This document shows positions 40,917 to 49,231 of a stretch of DNA of 64,000 nucleotides, piece by piece; the first letter of the stretch is position 1, and each line of letters opens with the position of its first letter. The DNA lies in contig CAYNSR010000009.1 in NCBI GenBank assembly GCA_964400125.1, positions 1 through 64,000 of the forward strand, in the 5' to 3' direction. Both the position numbers and the translations under genes were made by a program. The stretch comes from Micavibrio sp964400125. GTDB lineage: Bacteria > Pseudomonadota > Alphaproteobacteria > Micavibrionales > Micavibrionaceae. The notes beneath the pieces were generated by a model that worked only from the letters and a program-made list of their open reading frames with translations, ran no database searches and was not told the origin of the DNA.

Positions 40917-43900
40917 ATGACAATGGTTTCAGACATCGTAAATCAGCTGACTTCGGGAATGAGTGTAGATGATATACGAGCTTTGGTTAATACGTGGGAC
41001 ATGACCGTTGGGGGAGATACTCTTATTCTCTATAGCGGTGGTGTAGGGGAAATAGATAGCCAGACAGGTTATAGAGAGTATGGGACAAAGGAACTTGCGG
41101 AAGCCTTATCGGAAGCAAGTGACACTGGCAGTGGAAAAACAGTTAGCACGATTGCTGATACCGGTGTTAAAGCGCTTTTTGACGATACAGATTTTCGGAA
41201 TGCTTTACAGGATGCCATTAATAATGACCCAGCTTACCAAGAGCGAAATATAGAACAGGTTTTAGATGGCTTAGATTCTAATGGTAATCGCATTGGCGAC
41301 GGTTTTTGGGATGACGCCTCGCGCAATCTGGTGAACCAGCATGACGGTGATTTCCGGCTTATCATGCCGGATGCGCCGGATGGTAGCGTTGCCGTCATGA
41401 CGGAAATTCCAGCCTTGCTGGAAAAAAATATTGTATCCGGACAGAAAGTTAACGGTATTGACCTGCAGGACTGGCAGGCGAAATACGATTCAGAGAAAGC
41501 CGTTGCTATTGTCGCAGGGATGACGGAGCCGGAAGCTGATGCTTTTGTTCGGTCTGAACTAAATGATTTGATACGCAAAACATCCAATGCCGATCTTGCT
41601 GACATGAATATAGGGCGTGACGGTACAGGTCAGCTTTATGTTGATACCAGCGGACACATGGGCAATGTTTTAGGGCTTGATCCTGAAGGTTTGCCGCAGG
41701 GTGTAGAGCCTACAAGGGTGTCGTCTCTTGATGGTATGAACATGACGCCATCCGATCTGGCTCTTGTTGGAAAATATAGTGACCTGATCAACAAAGCTGG
41801 AATTGTCGGAGATGTTCTCGGTATTGTTGTGGCCATCGCTCAGGCAACGGAGGCCTATGAAAATGACGATGCATATGGCGCTGCGGAGATTATTGCGGGT
41901 TATGTCGGAAATATAGCCGGAGGATTTGCTGCGGGGACAGTCTCTGCCACGGCTGTTGCTGCACTATTGGCAATTCCGGGTGTGAATGTCGGTGTTGTCG
42001 CTGGTATGGCTATGGCTGGTGCGGCAGGTTTCTTGGGTGGATATTTGGGGGGAACAGCGGGCGAGCAATTCTTCAGAGACTTATATAACGATGTTTCTGG
42101 CCTTGGCGCTGTGCCATTCATTGCCGGTATTCTGGATGATTACGGGTGGGCCTTTGAAAATCCCGGACCTTTGGCAGGAGAGTTCTTGCCTTGGCTTGGT
42201 GGATTGTTGCCCGACTGGGTTCCCGGTGTGACGGGGCCGTTCTGGGGTGGTGTTGGTGCGCCGAATCCGCAGACATCGCCTTTGACATTTGACCTCGATG
42301 CATCTGGAACGATTGATCTGGCCGCTCTGAACGGCGCGGGGTCGGTGTATTGGGATATCGACGAGGACGGCTTCCGCGAGGCATCGGGGTGGATGGCGGG
42401 CGGGGATGGTTTTTTATGTGTGGACAGCAATAGCGATGGCATCATTACGCAAAGTGAACTTTTCGGCAATGACGCCACCTATGCGAACGGCTATTTGAAA
42501 CTCGACGCGCTTTACGACACCAACAACGATAATGCCATCACCGCCGCCGATACAGGCTTCGGCGATCTGCGCATGTGGATCGACACGAACGCCGACGGTT
42601 ACAGCCAGTCAGATGAACTCTTCACACTGTCCACCCTCGGTATTACGTCGATTGCGACATGGTATACGAATGTGAATTACCAGATCGCCGGAAATACAAT
42701 CAAGCAGCAATCAACATTCACCATGAACGGCAATACATACCAGAGCGTGGATGCGTGGTTGACGTTCGACAATGTGAATTCCGAATTTGCGGGTGATTAT
42801 ACGCTGGATGTCCGCACGCTGTTCCTGCCCGATCTGCGCGGCTACGGGACTTTGCCGGACCTGCATATCGCCATGAGCATGGATGAGACGTTGCTGGAGA
42901 TGGTGCAGGTTGTGGCTACAGCCAGTACAGAGGACCTTTTTAACCCGTCTTTTGCTCTGCATGAAAAGATAGAGGGCATCATTCTTCGCTGGGCCGATGC
43001 GGAAGGGATTGATCCGTCCAGTCGCGGCGGGCATTTTGACGCAAGTCATCTTGCGGCACTGGAATCCTTTATGGGTGCCGGTTTTTCAGGGGTCAACGGG
43101 TCCACGCCCAACACAAATGCAGGAATGTTTCTTGAGAAGGCATGGTCCACATTAATGGCCAATATAACAGGCCGGATTCTTGTGCAGACAGACGCCACAT
43201 CGCTTTTCAGCGAAACGGCCAGTTACAATCCGGCAGAGGATTCGTTTTCAGGCAGTTTTGTTCTCGACATTGATGCGATCTCAGGCCTTGTCACGGCATC
43301 GGATGCTCGGGGCATGGACCTGATATGGCAGTGGCTGAACATATCCCGCATGATTGAAGTGACCGTGGGATTTAACAACCTGACAGCGGGTCAGATTGAC
43401 GACCTGAATATTATTATTGGCAATAGTTTTGGCCTGAGCGCTGTAACGTATGAGGCCTTTGCCAAGGCGGTCTTTTCAAATCCGAAAACCGTATGGCCGA
43501 GTGCTGTGGAATTTAATGGTGATTCTGATGACAATTTGATGATCGGTAATGCCGGGAATACAAATTTTTACGCCGGGGCTGGCAATGACGTCCTTGTAAT
43601 CGGCACGGGCCAATCAGCTTCTTATGGCGGCGCAGGGGACGATGTGTATGTTTTCTCTGCGGGTTTCGGCGGAACGGCAGGGGCCGCCAGCTATATTTAT
43701 GAGTATGCAAATCAAGGCAGCGATACAATATGGTTTACGGGTGACCTCACACAGGAAGACGTTTATATGTGGGGAACCAATGGCGATCTCTGGTTCCAGA
43801 TAGGAGACAATACAAGTGATAGAATCAGGATGCCCGGAACGTTCAGCTATACGACAGGACTGACGCCATACATTGAGCGACTGGTATTTGACGATGGAAC

Positions 43901-45401
43901 GCAGGTTGATCTGACAGACGGATTTGCATTCCGGTTGCCCAATACGACATCGTTGTATACATACGGCACAGCCCTGAACGATTCTTTTGTTGCAGGAAGC
44001 GGAAACCATATTGTTCAGGGATTCGATGGAGACGACACTTTCTACGGGGGCGCAGGCAGTAGTAATTTCAATGGTGGTGCCGGGAACGACACGTTCTATA
44101 GTGGTGTCGGGCAGCAATATTTTGTCGGCGGAACAGGAGACGATACATATGTGCTGTCTGCCGGGTTTGGGGGAACATCGGCCACCGCACATTCTATAGT
44201 CGAGAATGCGAATCAAGGAACAGATACGGTTTGGTTTACCGGAGGAATTTCTCCTTCTCAGGTATATATGTGGACCGATCAGTATGGCTACCTGAATTTT
44301 AAAATAGGATCGAGCCAGTATGATGTTATTCGCATGGCCGGATCTTCGCCGTTTTCAGGTTCCGATGTGCACACAAGGCTGGAGTCCGTTATCTTCGATG
44401 ATAGCACGGTCTGGAATTTAACGGACGGGCTTGAGTTGCGTTTGCCGGATATGACGAGTCTCAATACCTACGGGACACTTCTGAATGACACGTTCTATGC
44501 CGGAACCGGAAATTACAATATGAACGGATATGCCGGAAACGACACGTTCTACAGTGGTGTCGGGCAGTTTAATGCTTATGGCGGGGCCGGAAACGACACT
44601 TATATTTTGACGGCAGGTTTCGGGGGAACGACTGGTCTCATAAGTTATGTGAACGAGTCTATCGGTCAGGGAAATGATACCGTCAGAATGGCAGAAGTTT
44701 TGCCTTCCGATATTCGCCTATGGACAGATAACTGGGGTCATCTTCACCTTCAGAACAAAAATAATTCGTACGATCATCTTGTGGTTTATGCGGGGCAGAG
44801 TGGCGGCCAAAGCCAAAGCACGATTGGCCAGTATCTCGAGCAGGTCGTATTTGACAATGACATGGTTTGGGACTTAACGGGAGGCTTGACAATTGAGGGT
44901 TCTGGAAACGGGGAGCAATTATACGGTACAGCGTATGGCGATATTCTCCTCGGTATGGCTGGTGGCGACTCTCTGTATGGAAACGCAGGGAATGATATTT
45001 TGTACGGTGGTGACGGAAATGACTATCTCCGTGGCGGTGACGGGGACGATATATTGTCCGGTCAGGCCGGGGTGGACACTCTTTACGGCAATGCGGGGGC
45101 GGATATTTTCCTTTTCGAGGCCATTTCTGCCTACAGCAATGTGGATACCATCGCTGATTTCAACCTGTCGCAAAACGATGCTATCGACCTGTCCGACCTG
45201 CTGGGGCTGTATGACCCCCTGACGGCCGCCATCACCGATTTTGTCCAGATCACCACCAGCGGCAACAATTCCAGTCTGTTCGTGGACCGCGATGGGCTGG
45301 CCAGCACCTATGGCTTTACCCAGATCGCCCAGATACAGGGAGTCACCGGGCTGACCGACGAGGCGGCTTTGGTGGCCAGCGGGCATTTGATCGTTTCCTG
45401 A
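40917..45401 (+). CDS. large RTX calcium-binding protein, type I secreted
   Basis: 1494 residues, no Sec signal. Approximate order: N-terminal unknown region 1-290; a glycine-rich hydrophobic stretch 293-384 (GYVGNIAGGFAAGT, GVVAGMAMAGAAGFLGGYLGG) able to span membranes; EF-hand-like calcium loops 455-577 (DLDASGTIDL, DSNSDGIITQSE, DTNNDNAITAAD, DTNADGYSQSDE); a region with EKIEGIILRWADAEGI (about 690-760). From about 870 to 1320 there are three tandem modules, each with a few RTX nonapeptides (GGAGNDTFY type) and an HCBP-related segment ending VFDDGT..DLTDG. Final nonapeptides lie at 1330-1400, then a VCA0849-type C-terminal secretion domain (VDTIADFNLSQNDAIDL). No T1SS genes are in the window. 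Pore-forming or adhesive role inferred. Confidence 0.88.
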   Translation: MTMVSDIVNQLTSGMSVDDIRALVNTWDMTVGGDTLILYSGGVGEIDSQTGYREYGTKELAEALSEASDTGSGKTVSTIADTGVKALFDDTDFRNALQDAINNDPAYQERNIEQVLDGLDSNGNRIGDGFWDDASRNLVNQHDGDFRLIMPDAPDGSVAVMTEIPALLEKNIVSGQKVNGIDLQDWQAKYDSEKAVAIVAGMTEPEADAFVRSELNDLIRKTSNADLADMNIGRDGTGQLYVDTSGHMGNVLGLDPEGLPQGVEPTRVSSLDGMNMTPSDLALVGKYSDLINKAGIVGDVLGIVVAIAQATEAYENDDAYGAAEIIAGYVGNIAGGFAAGTVSATAVAALLAIPGVNVGVVAGMAMAGAAGFLGGYLGGTAGEQFFRDLYNDVSGLGAVPFIAGILDDYGWAFENPGPLAGEFLPWLGGLLPDWVPGVTGPFWGGVGAPNPQTSPLTFDLDASGTIDLAALNGAGSVYWDIDEDGFREASGWMAGGDGFLCVDSNSDGIITQSELFGNDATYANGYLKLDALYDTNNDNAITAADTGFGDLRMWIDTNADGYSQSDELFTLSTLGITSIATWYTNVNYQIAGNTIKQQSTFTMNGNTYQSVDAWLTFDNVNSEFAGDYTLDVRTLFLPDLRGYGTLPDLHIAMSMDETLLEMVQVVATASTEDLFNPSFALHEKIEGIILRWADAEGIDPSSRGGHFDASHLAALESFMGAGFSGVNGSTPNTNAGMFLEKAWSTLMANITGRILVQTDATSLFSETASYNPAEDSFSGSFVLDIDAISGLVTASDARGMDLIWQWLNISRMIEVTVGFNNLTAGQIDDLNIIIGNSFGLSAVTYEAFAKAVFSNPKTVWPSAVEFNGDSDDNLMIGNAGNTNFYAGAGNDVLVIGTGQSASYGGAGDDVYVFSAGFGGTAGAASYIYEYANQGSDTIWFTGDLTQEDVYMWGTNGDLWFQIGDNTSDRIRMPGTFSYTTGLTPYIERLVFDDGTQVDLTDGFAFRLPNTTSLYTYGTALNDSFVAGSGNHIVQGFDGDDTFYGGAGSSNFNGGAGNDTFYSGVGQQYFVGGTGDDTYVLSAGFGGTSATAHSIVENANQGTDTVWFTGGISPSQVYMWTDQYGYLNFKIGSSQYDVIRMAGSSPFSGSDVHTRLESVIFDDSTVWNLTDGLELRLPDMTSLNTYGTLLNDTFYAGTGNYNMNGYAGNDTFYSGVGQFNAYGGAGNDTYILTAGFGGTTGLISYVNESIGQGNDTVRMAEVLPSDIRLWTDNWGHLHLQNKNNSYDHLVVYAGQSGGQSQSTIGQYLEQVVFDNDMVWDLTGGLTIEGSGNGEQLYGTAYGDILLGMAGGDSLYGNAGNDILYGGDGNDYLRGGDGDDILSGQAGVDTLYGNAGADIFLFEAISAYSNVDTIADFNLSQNDAIDLSDLLGLYDPLTAAITDFVQITTSGNNSSLFVDRDGLASTYGFTQIAQIQGVTGLTDEAALVASGHLIVS

Positions 45402-45446
45402 TAATAATTGCCATATTCTGGTAAAATTCCCGCCCCCGCCATCCCC

Positions 45447-45486
45447 GTAACGCGATGGCGCGGGGCGGCGTTACTCTTTTTTTAAC
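45447..45486 (+). terminator. rho-independent terminator after the RTX gene
   Basis: GTAACGC (45447-45453) pairs with GCGTTAC (45468-45474) with GC-rich inner sequence, followed by TCTTTTTTT. Confidence 0.75.
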
Positions 45487-45599
45487 GCCCTCTTGGCACA
45501 CTGGTGCAATAGGGTAGAATATCGGGGCGGTTTTCCTGTCCCGGGGCTGTCCGGCTTTTCCGTGGTGTTTCATTTCTGTTCTGTGGGGATTTTTCTGAT

Positions 45600-46445
45600 A
45601 TGCGCATTCTGGTGATCGATCGTGACACGCTGACCACGCAGCTCATCAGTTCGCGGCTTCAGGCGCACGGCCATGATGTCGTCGTCGAGGCGGTGAAGAA
45701 TAATGCGCTGGAGCGTCTGGCGTCGGAAAGTTTCGATATGGTCTTTATCGACCCCGCCCCGTTGAGCAATGCGCGGCCCGTGATTTTAGGCATTCGCCGT
45801 TCGGTGCGGACCTACCCCTATGTTGTGCTGATGTCGCAGGGCATGGAGCGGGAAGAGGCGATTAAATCCGGCGCCAATGAGGTGCTGCTGAAGCCGATTG
45901 ACGCATCGGGTCTTGAAAAAATGGTGCAGAACGCGGAGCGCCTGACGGCGCTGATCCGCCGTGTTGGCGACGAATCCGAAGATTTCCCCAGCGCCGGGGG
46001 CGTGATTGCCAAATCGGCGTTCAACCAGTTATTCCTTTCCGGTCTTGATCGCGCCGACCGCTATGGCGAACGGTCTTTTCTGGTCTTTATCGGCATTCAC
46101 AACCACGCCGATATTCTGGCCATGGACGGCCCCTACGCCGCCAATACCATCGCCGCGAAATTGTCGCAGACACTGGTGCGGTTGCGGCGGCAGAGCGATA
46201 TCATCGCCCAGACCGGAAAATCGGAATATGTGCTGATGTTGCAGCGCCCGCAATACGAAACCGAACCGATGGAGGCCGCCTCGCGCTTTGCCGAAGCTCT
46301 GGCCAGGGCGGAAGACATGGCCTCCGCCGGATCGACTCCGGTGGAGCTGTTCGTCTCTCTCATCGACCTCCCCGTCGGGGAACGTCACGCCCACCATGTG
46401 ATCCGCCCCGGCAGCGCGGCAGGTACGGCGGCTTCGGCGGTTTAA
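45600..46445 (+). CDS. receiver domain plus degenerate GGDEF protein
   Basis: 281 residues. The N-terminal 115 residues form a receiver (MRILVIDRDTLTTQL, phospho-acceptor in MVFIDPAPLS, VVLMSQG, VLLKPID). The rest has GGDEF-fold character: SAFNQLFLSGLDRADRYGERSFLVFIGIHN and DIIAQTGKSEYVLML, where the GGDEF signature is reduced to GKSEY. Cyclase activity is therefore unlikely; it may be a c-di-GMP/GTP-independent signalling scaffold. It stands alone behind the RTX terminator with a weak ribosome binding site. Confidence 0.75.
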   Translation: MRILVIDRDTLTTQLISSRLQAHGHDVVVEAVKNNALERLASESFDMVFIDPAPLSNARPVILGIRRSVRTYPYVVLMSQGMEREEAIKSGANEVLLKPIDASGLEKMVQNAERLTALIRRVGDESEDFPSAGGVIAKSAFNQLFLSGLDRADRYGERSFLVFIGIHNHADILAMDGPYAANTIAAKLSQTLVRLRRQSDIIAQTGKSEYVLMLQRPQYETEPMEAASRFAEALARAEDMASAGSTPVELFVSLIDLPVGERHAHHVIRPGSAAGTAASAV

Positions 46446-46472
46446 GTGTCTCTTTCAAAACGCCACCCCCGG

Positions 46473-46579
46473 CGTCATTCCCCGAATTTTTGCCTGCAAA
46501 AATTTCAGGGGAATCCATGACTATCCATATCTTATGGATTGCCTTAGAATTTTCCGTGCGGAAAATTCAGGCAATGACG
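46473..46579. repeat. REP-like palindromic repeat, copy 2
   Basis: 107 bases bounded by CGTCATT and AATGACG. Inner hairpins: TTTTTG/CAAAAA, AATCCAT...ATGGATT and GAATTTTCC/GGAAAATTC. It is a longer relative of the repeat at 2532-2614, sharing the boundaries and central words. Confidence 0.75.
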
Positions 46580-46606
46580 ATGCAATAGCGGGCTTTAAAA
46601 AACCGC

Positions 46607-46636
46607 TTGACAAAAAGAACAAAACATGAACATAAT
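46607..46636 (+). promoter_or_regulatory. sigma-70-type promoter of the leader before 46732
   Basis: TTGACA (46607-46612), 18-base spacer and CATAAT (46631-46636). Transcription would begin near 46643, about 90 bases upstream of the ATG and before the hairpin at 46674. Confidence 0.65.
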
Positions 46637-46642
46637 GCCTTT

Positions 46643-46709
46643 CATAACAGGCAAGCTGTATCAACCAAAAGGTGCCGGATTCCCCAAGGGTCCGGCCCTT
46701 TTTTTGTTT
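46643..46709 (+). ncRNA. candidate leader RNA or small RNA ending in an intrinsic terminator
   Basis: Between a good promoter (46607-46636) and the ATG at 46732 lies a small hairpin (ACAG-GCAAG-CTGT) and a strong terminator. The RNA would be about 65 bases if terminated. It does not match any riboswitch I know by eye. It could be a stand-alone small RNA or an attenuator of the downstream gene. Confidence 0.4.
46674..46706 (+). terminator. intrinsic terminator in the leader of the phage-like gene
   Basis: GCCGGATTC (46674-46682) pairs with GGGTCCGGC (46688-46696), followed by CCTTTTTTT. It lies 26 bases upstream of the ATG at 46732, between promoter and gene. Confidence 0.75.
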
Positions 46710-46731
46710 TTTCGATCAAGGAGACCACGCC

Positions 46732-47067
46732 ATGACCACGATGATGCCGACGGATATGAACAACCACCCGATCCCGGCGGTGCGCCTCAAAGGGGGCGGC
46801 GCCCATGCCATCGCCGCCGGGGCCGCCAGCGCCCGCAATGAAACGCCGTTCGACGCGGGCACGCAGGTGGTCAGTCTTTATGCGACCGTCCCCGTTTATG
46901 TCCGGTTCGGCGGTGCGACGGTCAGCGCCACGGCGTCGGACCATTATTTTCCCGCCGGGGTCTATTACGACTTTTCCCTCGGCGGCGACAAGATTGCCCA
47001 TTACACGCATCTGGCCGTGTTGCGCGTCAGCGGCGACGGCATGGTTTATGTGTCGGAGAAGGAATAA
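46732..47067 (+). CDS. phage-like small structural-type protein
   Basis: 111 residues from ATG 46732, with AAGGAGA upstream; the longer frame to 46672 would start inside the terminator hairpin. The second half VYVRFGGATVSATASDHYFPAGVYYDFSLG resembles small phage capsid/tail-associated proteins that read ..VRFG..TVTA..TD..LPAG... The resemblance is by eye only. No other phage gene is nearby, so it may be an isolated moron or a domesticated gene. It has its own promoter and leader. Confidence 0.5.
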   Translation: MTTMMPTDMNNHPIPAVRLKGGGAHAIAAGAASARNETPFDAGTQVVSLYATVPVYVRFGGATVSATASDHYFPAGVYYDFSLGGDKIAHYTHLAVLRVSGDGMVYVSEKE

Positions 47068-47075
47068 GGGGGGCG

Positions 47076-47690
47076 TCAGGCCCGCGATTTCATCGCCGTG
47101 GCGATGGTGCCGTCGTCAAGATAATCGAGATCGCCGCCCACCGGAATACCGTGCGCCAGACGCGAAATCCTGACATTTTTGCCCTGCAGGCGGTCGCCCA
47201 GATAATGCGCGGTGGCCTGACCGTCAACGGTGGCGGACAGGGCCATGATGATTTCCGTGCCAGCGATGTCACCTGCGCCGCCGGGGTCGATGCGGTCAAG
47301 CAAGGGCTGGATACGCAGGTCGCGCGGCCCCACCCCGTCCAGCGCCGAGAGCAAGCCGCCCAGAATATGATAGCGGCCCTTATAGCTTCCGGTGCGCTCG
47401 ATCGCCCACAAATCGGAAACCCCGGCCACGACGCAAATCTGGTCGGCGCGCCGTTCAGGCGCGGTGCAAATGCGGCAGGGATCATTCATGTCGAGATTGC
47501 CGCAAATCTGACAGGCGCGGACCTGTTCCGCCGCCACATCCAGCGCATGGGATAATTGCCGCATGGCCCCGTCGCGATGGGTCAGCAGGTGCAATGCGAT
47601 GCGCCGGGCCGAACGCGGACCAAGGCCGGGCAGGGCGGCCAGCGCCCGGATCAACTGGTCCAGCGGCCCTTCATCGCGAAAATGTCTCAT
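47076..47690 (-). CDS. recR: recombination mediator protein RecR
   Basis: 204 residues. Helix-hairpin-helix LPGLGPRSARRIALHLL, the zinc finger CQICGNLDMNDPCRIC, a TOPRIM part with ICVVAGVSDLWAIERTG and the conserved YHILGGLLSALDGVGP. It loads RecA together with RecF/RecO. dnaX and ybaB, its usual neighbours, are not here; the flavin reductase overlaps its start by four bases. Confidence 0.96.
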   Translation of the reverse strand: MRHFRDEGPLDQLIRALAALPGLGPRSARRIALHLLTHRDGAMRQLSHALDVAAEQVRACQICGNLDMNDPCRICTAPERRADQICVVAGVSDLWAIERTGSYKGRYHILGGLLSALDGVGPRDLRIQPLLDRIDPGGAGDIAGTEIIMALSATVDGQATAHYLGDRLQGKNVRISRLAHGIPVGGDLDYLDDGTIATAMKSRA

Positions 47691-48418
47691 GGGCCCGTCC
47701 CGGGCCCGCCATGCAGGGCGGCAATTTTGGCGTCGTCACCGCGAATACCCTCCGCTGTTGCGCCGTGTTGCAGCAGCACCGGTAATATCGTCCCGATCAT
47801 GCCCGGCGGCCCGGAGAGATAGATGATTTTTCCGGTAAAATCGCCCTCGTTCTTCAATGCGGCTTCATGCACCAGCCCGTCGCCTTCATCTTCGATCACG
47901 GGAATATAGCGAAAGGCCGGGTTTTGCGCGGCGAGGGCGCGGAACGCATCCGCGATATAAAGATCGGCGGCGCTCTTCCCGCCCCAGTACAATGTGACCG
48001 GGCCGCCATGGCCGCGATGCAGCAGATCGGCAACCAGTGCCCGGATCGGGGAAATGCCCATGCCCCCGGCAATCAGCACCAGCGCGGGCGGCGTGGGTAC
48101 GAGATCTTTTTGCGCCAGCGTCGCCTTGCCGAAGGGACCGCGCAAGGTGAGCGCATCGCCGGTCTTCAGCATCGTCACCGCGTATTGGTTCGCCCCGCTG
48201 CGGTGATTGTTGCGGATGTGGAATTCGAGAATATTTTCATGCGGGGCGCTGGCGATGGAATAGGGGCGCGGTGGAAAACCGGCAAAGGAAAGCTCCATAA
48301 ACTGCCCCGCCAGCCATGCGACGCTGCCGTTGACGCGCACGCGCAGGATGCGGATATCCGGATGCGGGGCAAGAATATCCTCGACCAGAGCCTGAATCGG
48401 GGTGGCAGGATTATTCAT
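47687..48418 (-). CDS. NAD(P)H-flavin oxidoreductase, ferredoxin reductase type
   Basis: 243 residues from ATG 48418, just inside the lolA end (8-base overlap); the longer frame shadows lolA. FAD-binding motif PRPYSIASAP, the FNR-type NAD-binding LVLIAGGMGISPIRALVADL, and the C-terminal IYLSGPPGMIGTI. No iron-sulphur domain is attached, so it resembles LuxG/Fre or the CDP-6-deoxy-delta-3,4-glucoseen reductase type. Physiological acceptor unknown. It is translationally coupled to lolA and recR. Confidence 0.85.
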   Translation of the reverse strand: MNNPATPIQALVEDILAPHPDIRILRVRVNGSVAWLAGQFMELSFAGFPPRPYSIASAPHENILEFHIRNNHRSGANQYAVTMLKTGDALTLRGPFGKATLAQKDLVPTPPALVLIAGGMGISPIRALVADLLHRGHGGPVTLYWGGKSAADLYIADAFRALAAQNPAFRYIPVIEDEGDGLVHEAALKNEGDFTGKIIYLSGPPGMIGTILPVLLQHGATAEGIRGDDAKIAALHGGPGTGP

Positions 48419-49043
48419 TAAACGATTTCCTGCCCTTCGGATCGTGATAGACGAAAAGATTCGACTCAAGCCGCAGGCCGGTTTGCAACTGGAACAATTC
48501 GACTTCGACGATTTGGCCCTGCGCATCGACGATACGCCATTTTTTCAACTGCATCGGGTTTTCGGAAAAGCCCAGTGTCATCGACCCCGCACCGGGGTCT
48601 TTGGCCTGAATCAGCGTGACTTGCAACAACCCGCCCCCGCGCATGACGCGCTCCACCGCGATATCGCCTTGCAGGCGGATATCCGCACGCAACAGGAAAT
48701 CCGCCAGTGTCTGGCCGATGGGCGCATTGGATTGTTCACCGAGCTGCCCGTCATAGAAATAAATCAGCATGCCGTCGGCAACGATAAAATCCGTGGCCGG
48801 GGGGTCGTATTCAAACCGCAGGCGTCCGGGGCGGTTCAGGTAAAACGTCCCGATGCGTTGCGACCCATCGGCAGCGGTCAGCAAAAACCGCGCCTTGGCT
48901 GTGGTCAGGGATTGCAGATAGGTCTCCACCGCACGGATGGACGGGGCCATGTCGGTCATGGCCCCCGGGGTTTGCGCCGGAGCCGGGGCCGGGGACAGGA
49001 AAAGAACGCAACAGGCCATCAGGCCAAAAAGAAACTGTTTCAT
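48411..49043 (-). CDS. lolA: outer membrane lipoprotein carrier protein LolA
   Basis: 210 residues. Signal peptide FLFGLMACCVLFLSPAPAPA, then a LolA fold: RAVETYLQSLTTAKARFLL, GTFYLNRPGRLRFEYDPP, ADGMLIYFYD. It chaperones lipoproteins across the periplasm. It follows ftsK by 188 bases, a gene order common in alphaproteobacteria. Confidence 0.92.
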   Translation of the reverse strand: MKQFLFGLMACCVLFLSPAPAPAQTPGAMTDMAPSIRAVETYLQSLTTAKARFLLTAADGSQRIGTFYLNRPGRLRFEYDPPATDFIVADGMLIYFYDGQLGEQSNAPIGQTLADFLLRADIRLQGDIAVERVMRGGGLLQVTLIQAKDPGAGSMTLGFSENPMQLKKWRIVDAQGQIVEVELFQLQTGLRLESNLFVYHDPKGRKSFNE

Positions 49044-49231
49044 GGTTCCTTTTTATCGGAACGATACGGCAAAAGAAAGACACCTTCGCGGAGATTCCAT
49101 GTCCCCGTGCGCCCTTGGGCCGCCGCCTTGCGCATTACGGCCCGCTGATTCCGGCCAGAACGGGAGAAAATCTCCCGATTTGTACCGGACTGGCTACAGG
49201 CGTAGAGATAAAAACAGTCGCGCTATGTGCG

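Noticed and set aside
43525..45110. CRISPR-like repetition within the RTX gene
   Set aside because: The repeats are coding nonapeptide repeats in frame, not direct repeats with spacers.
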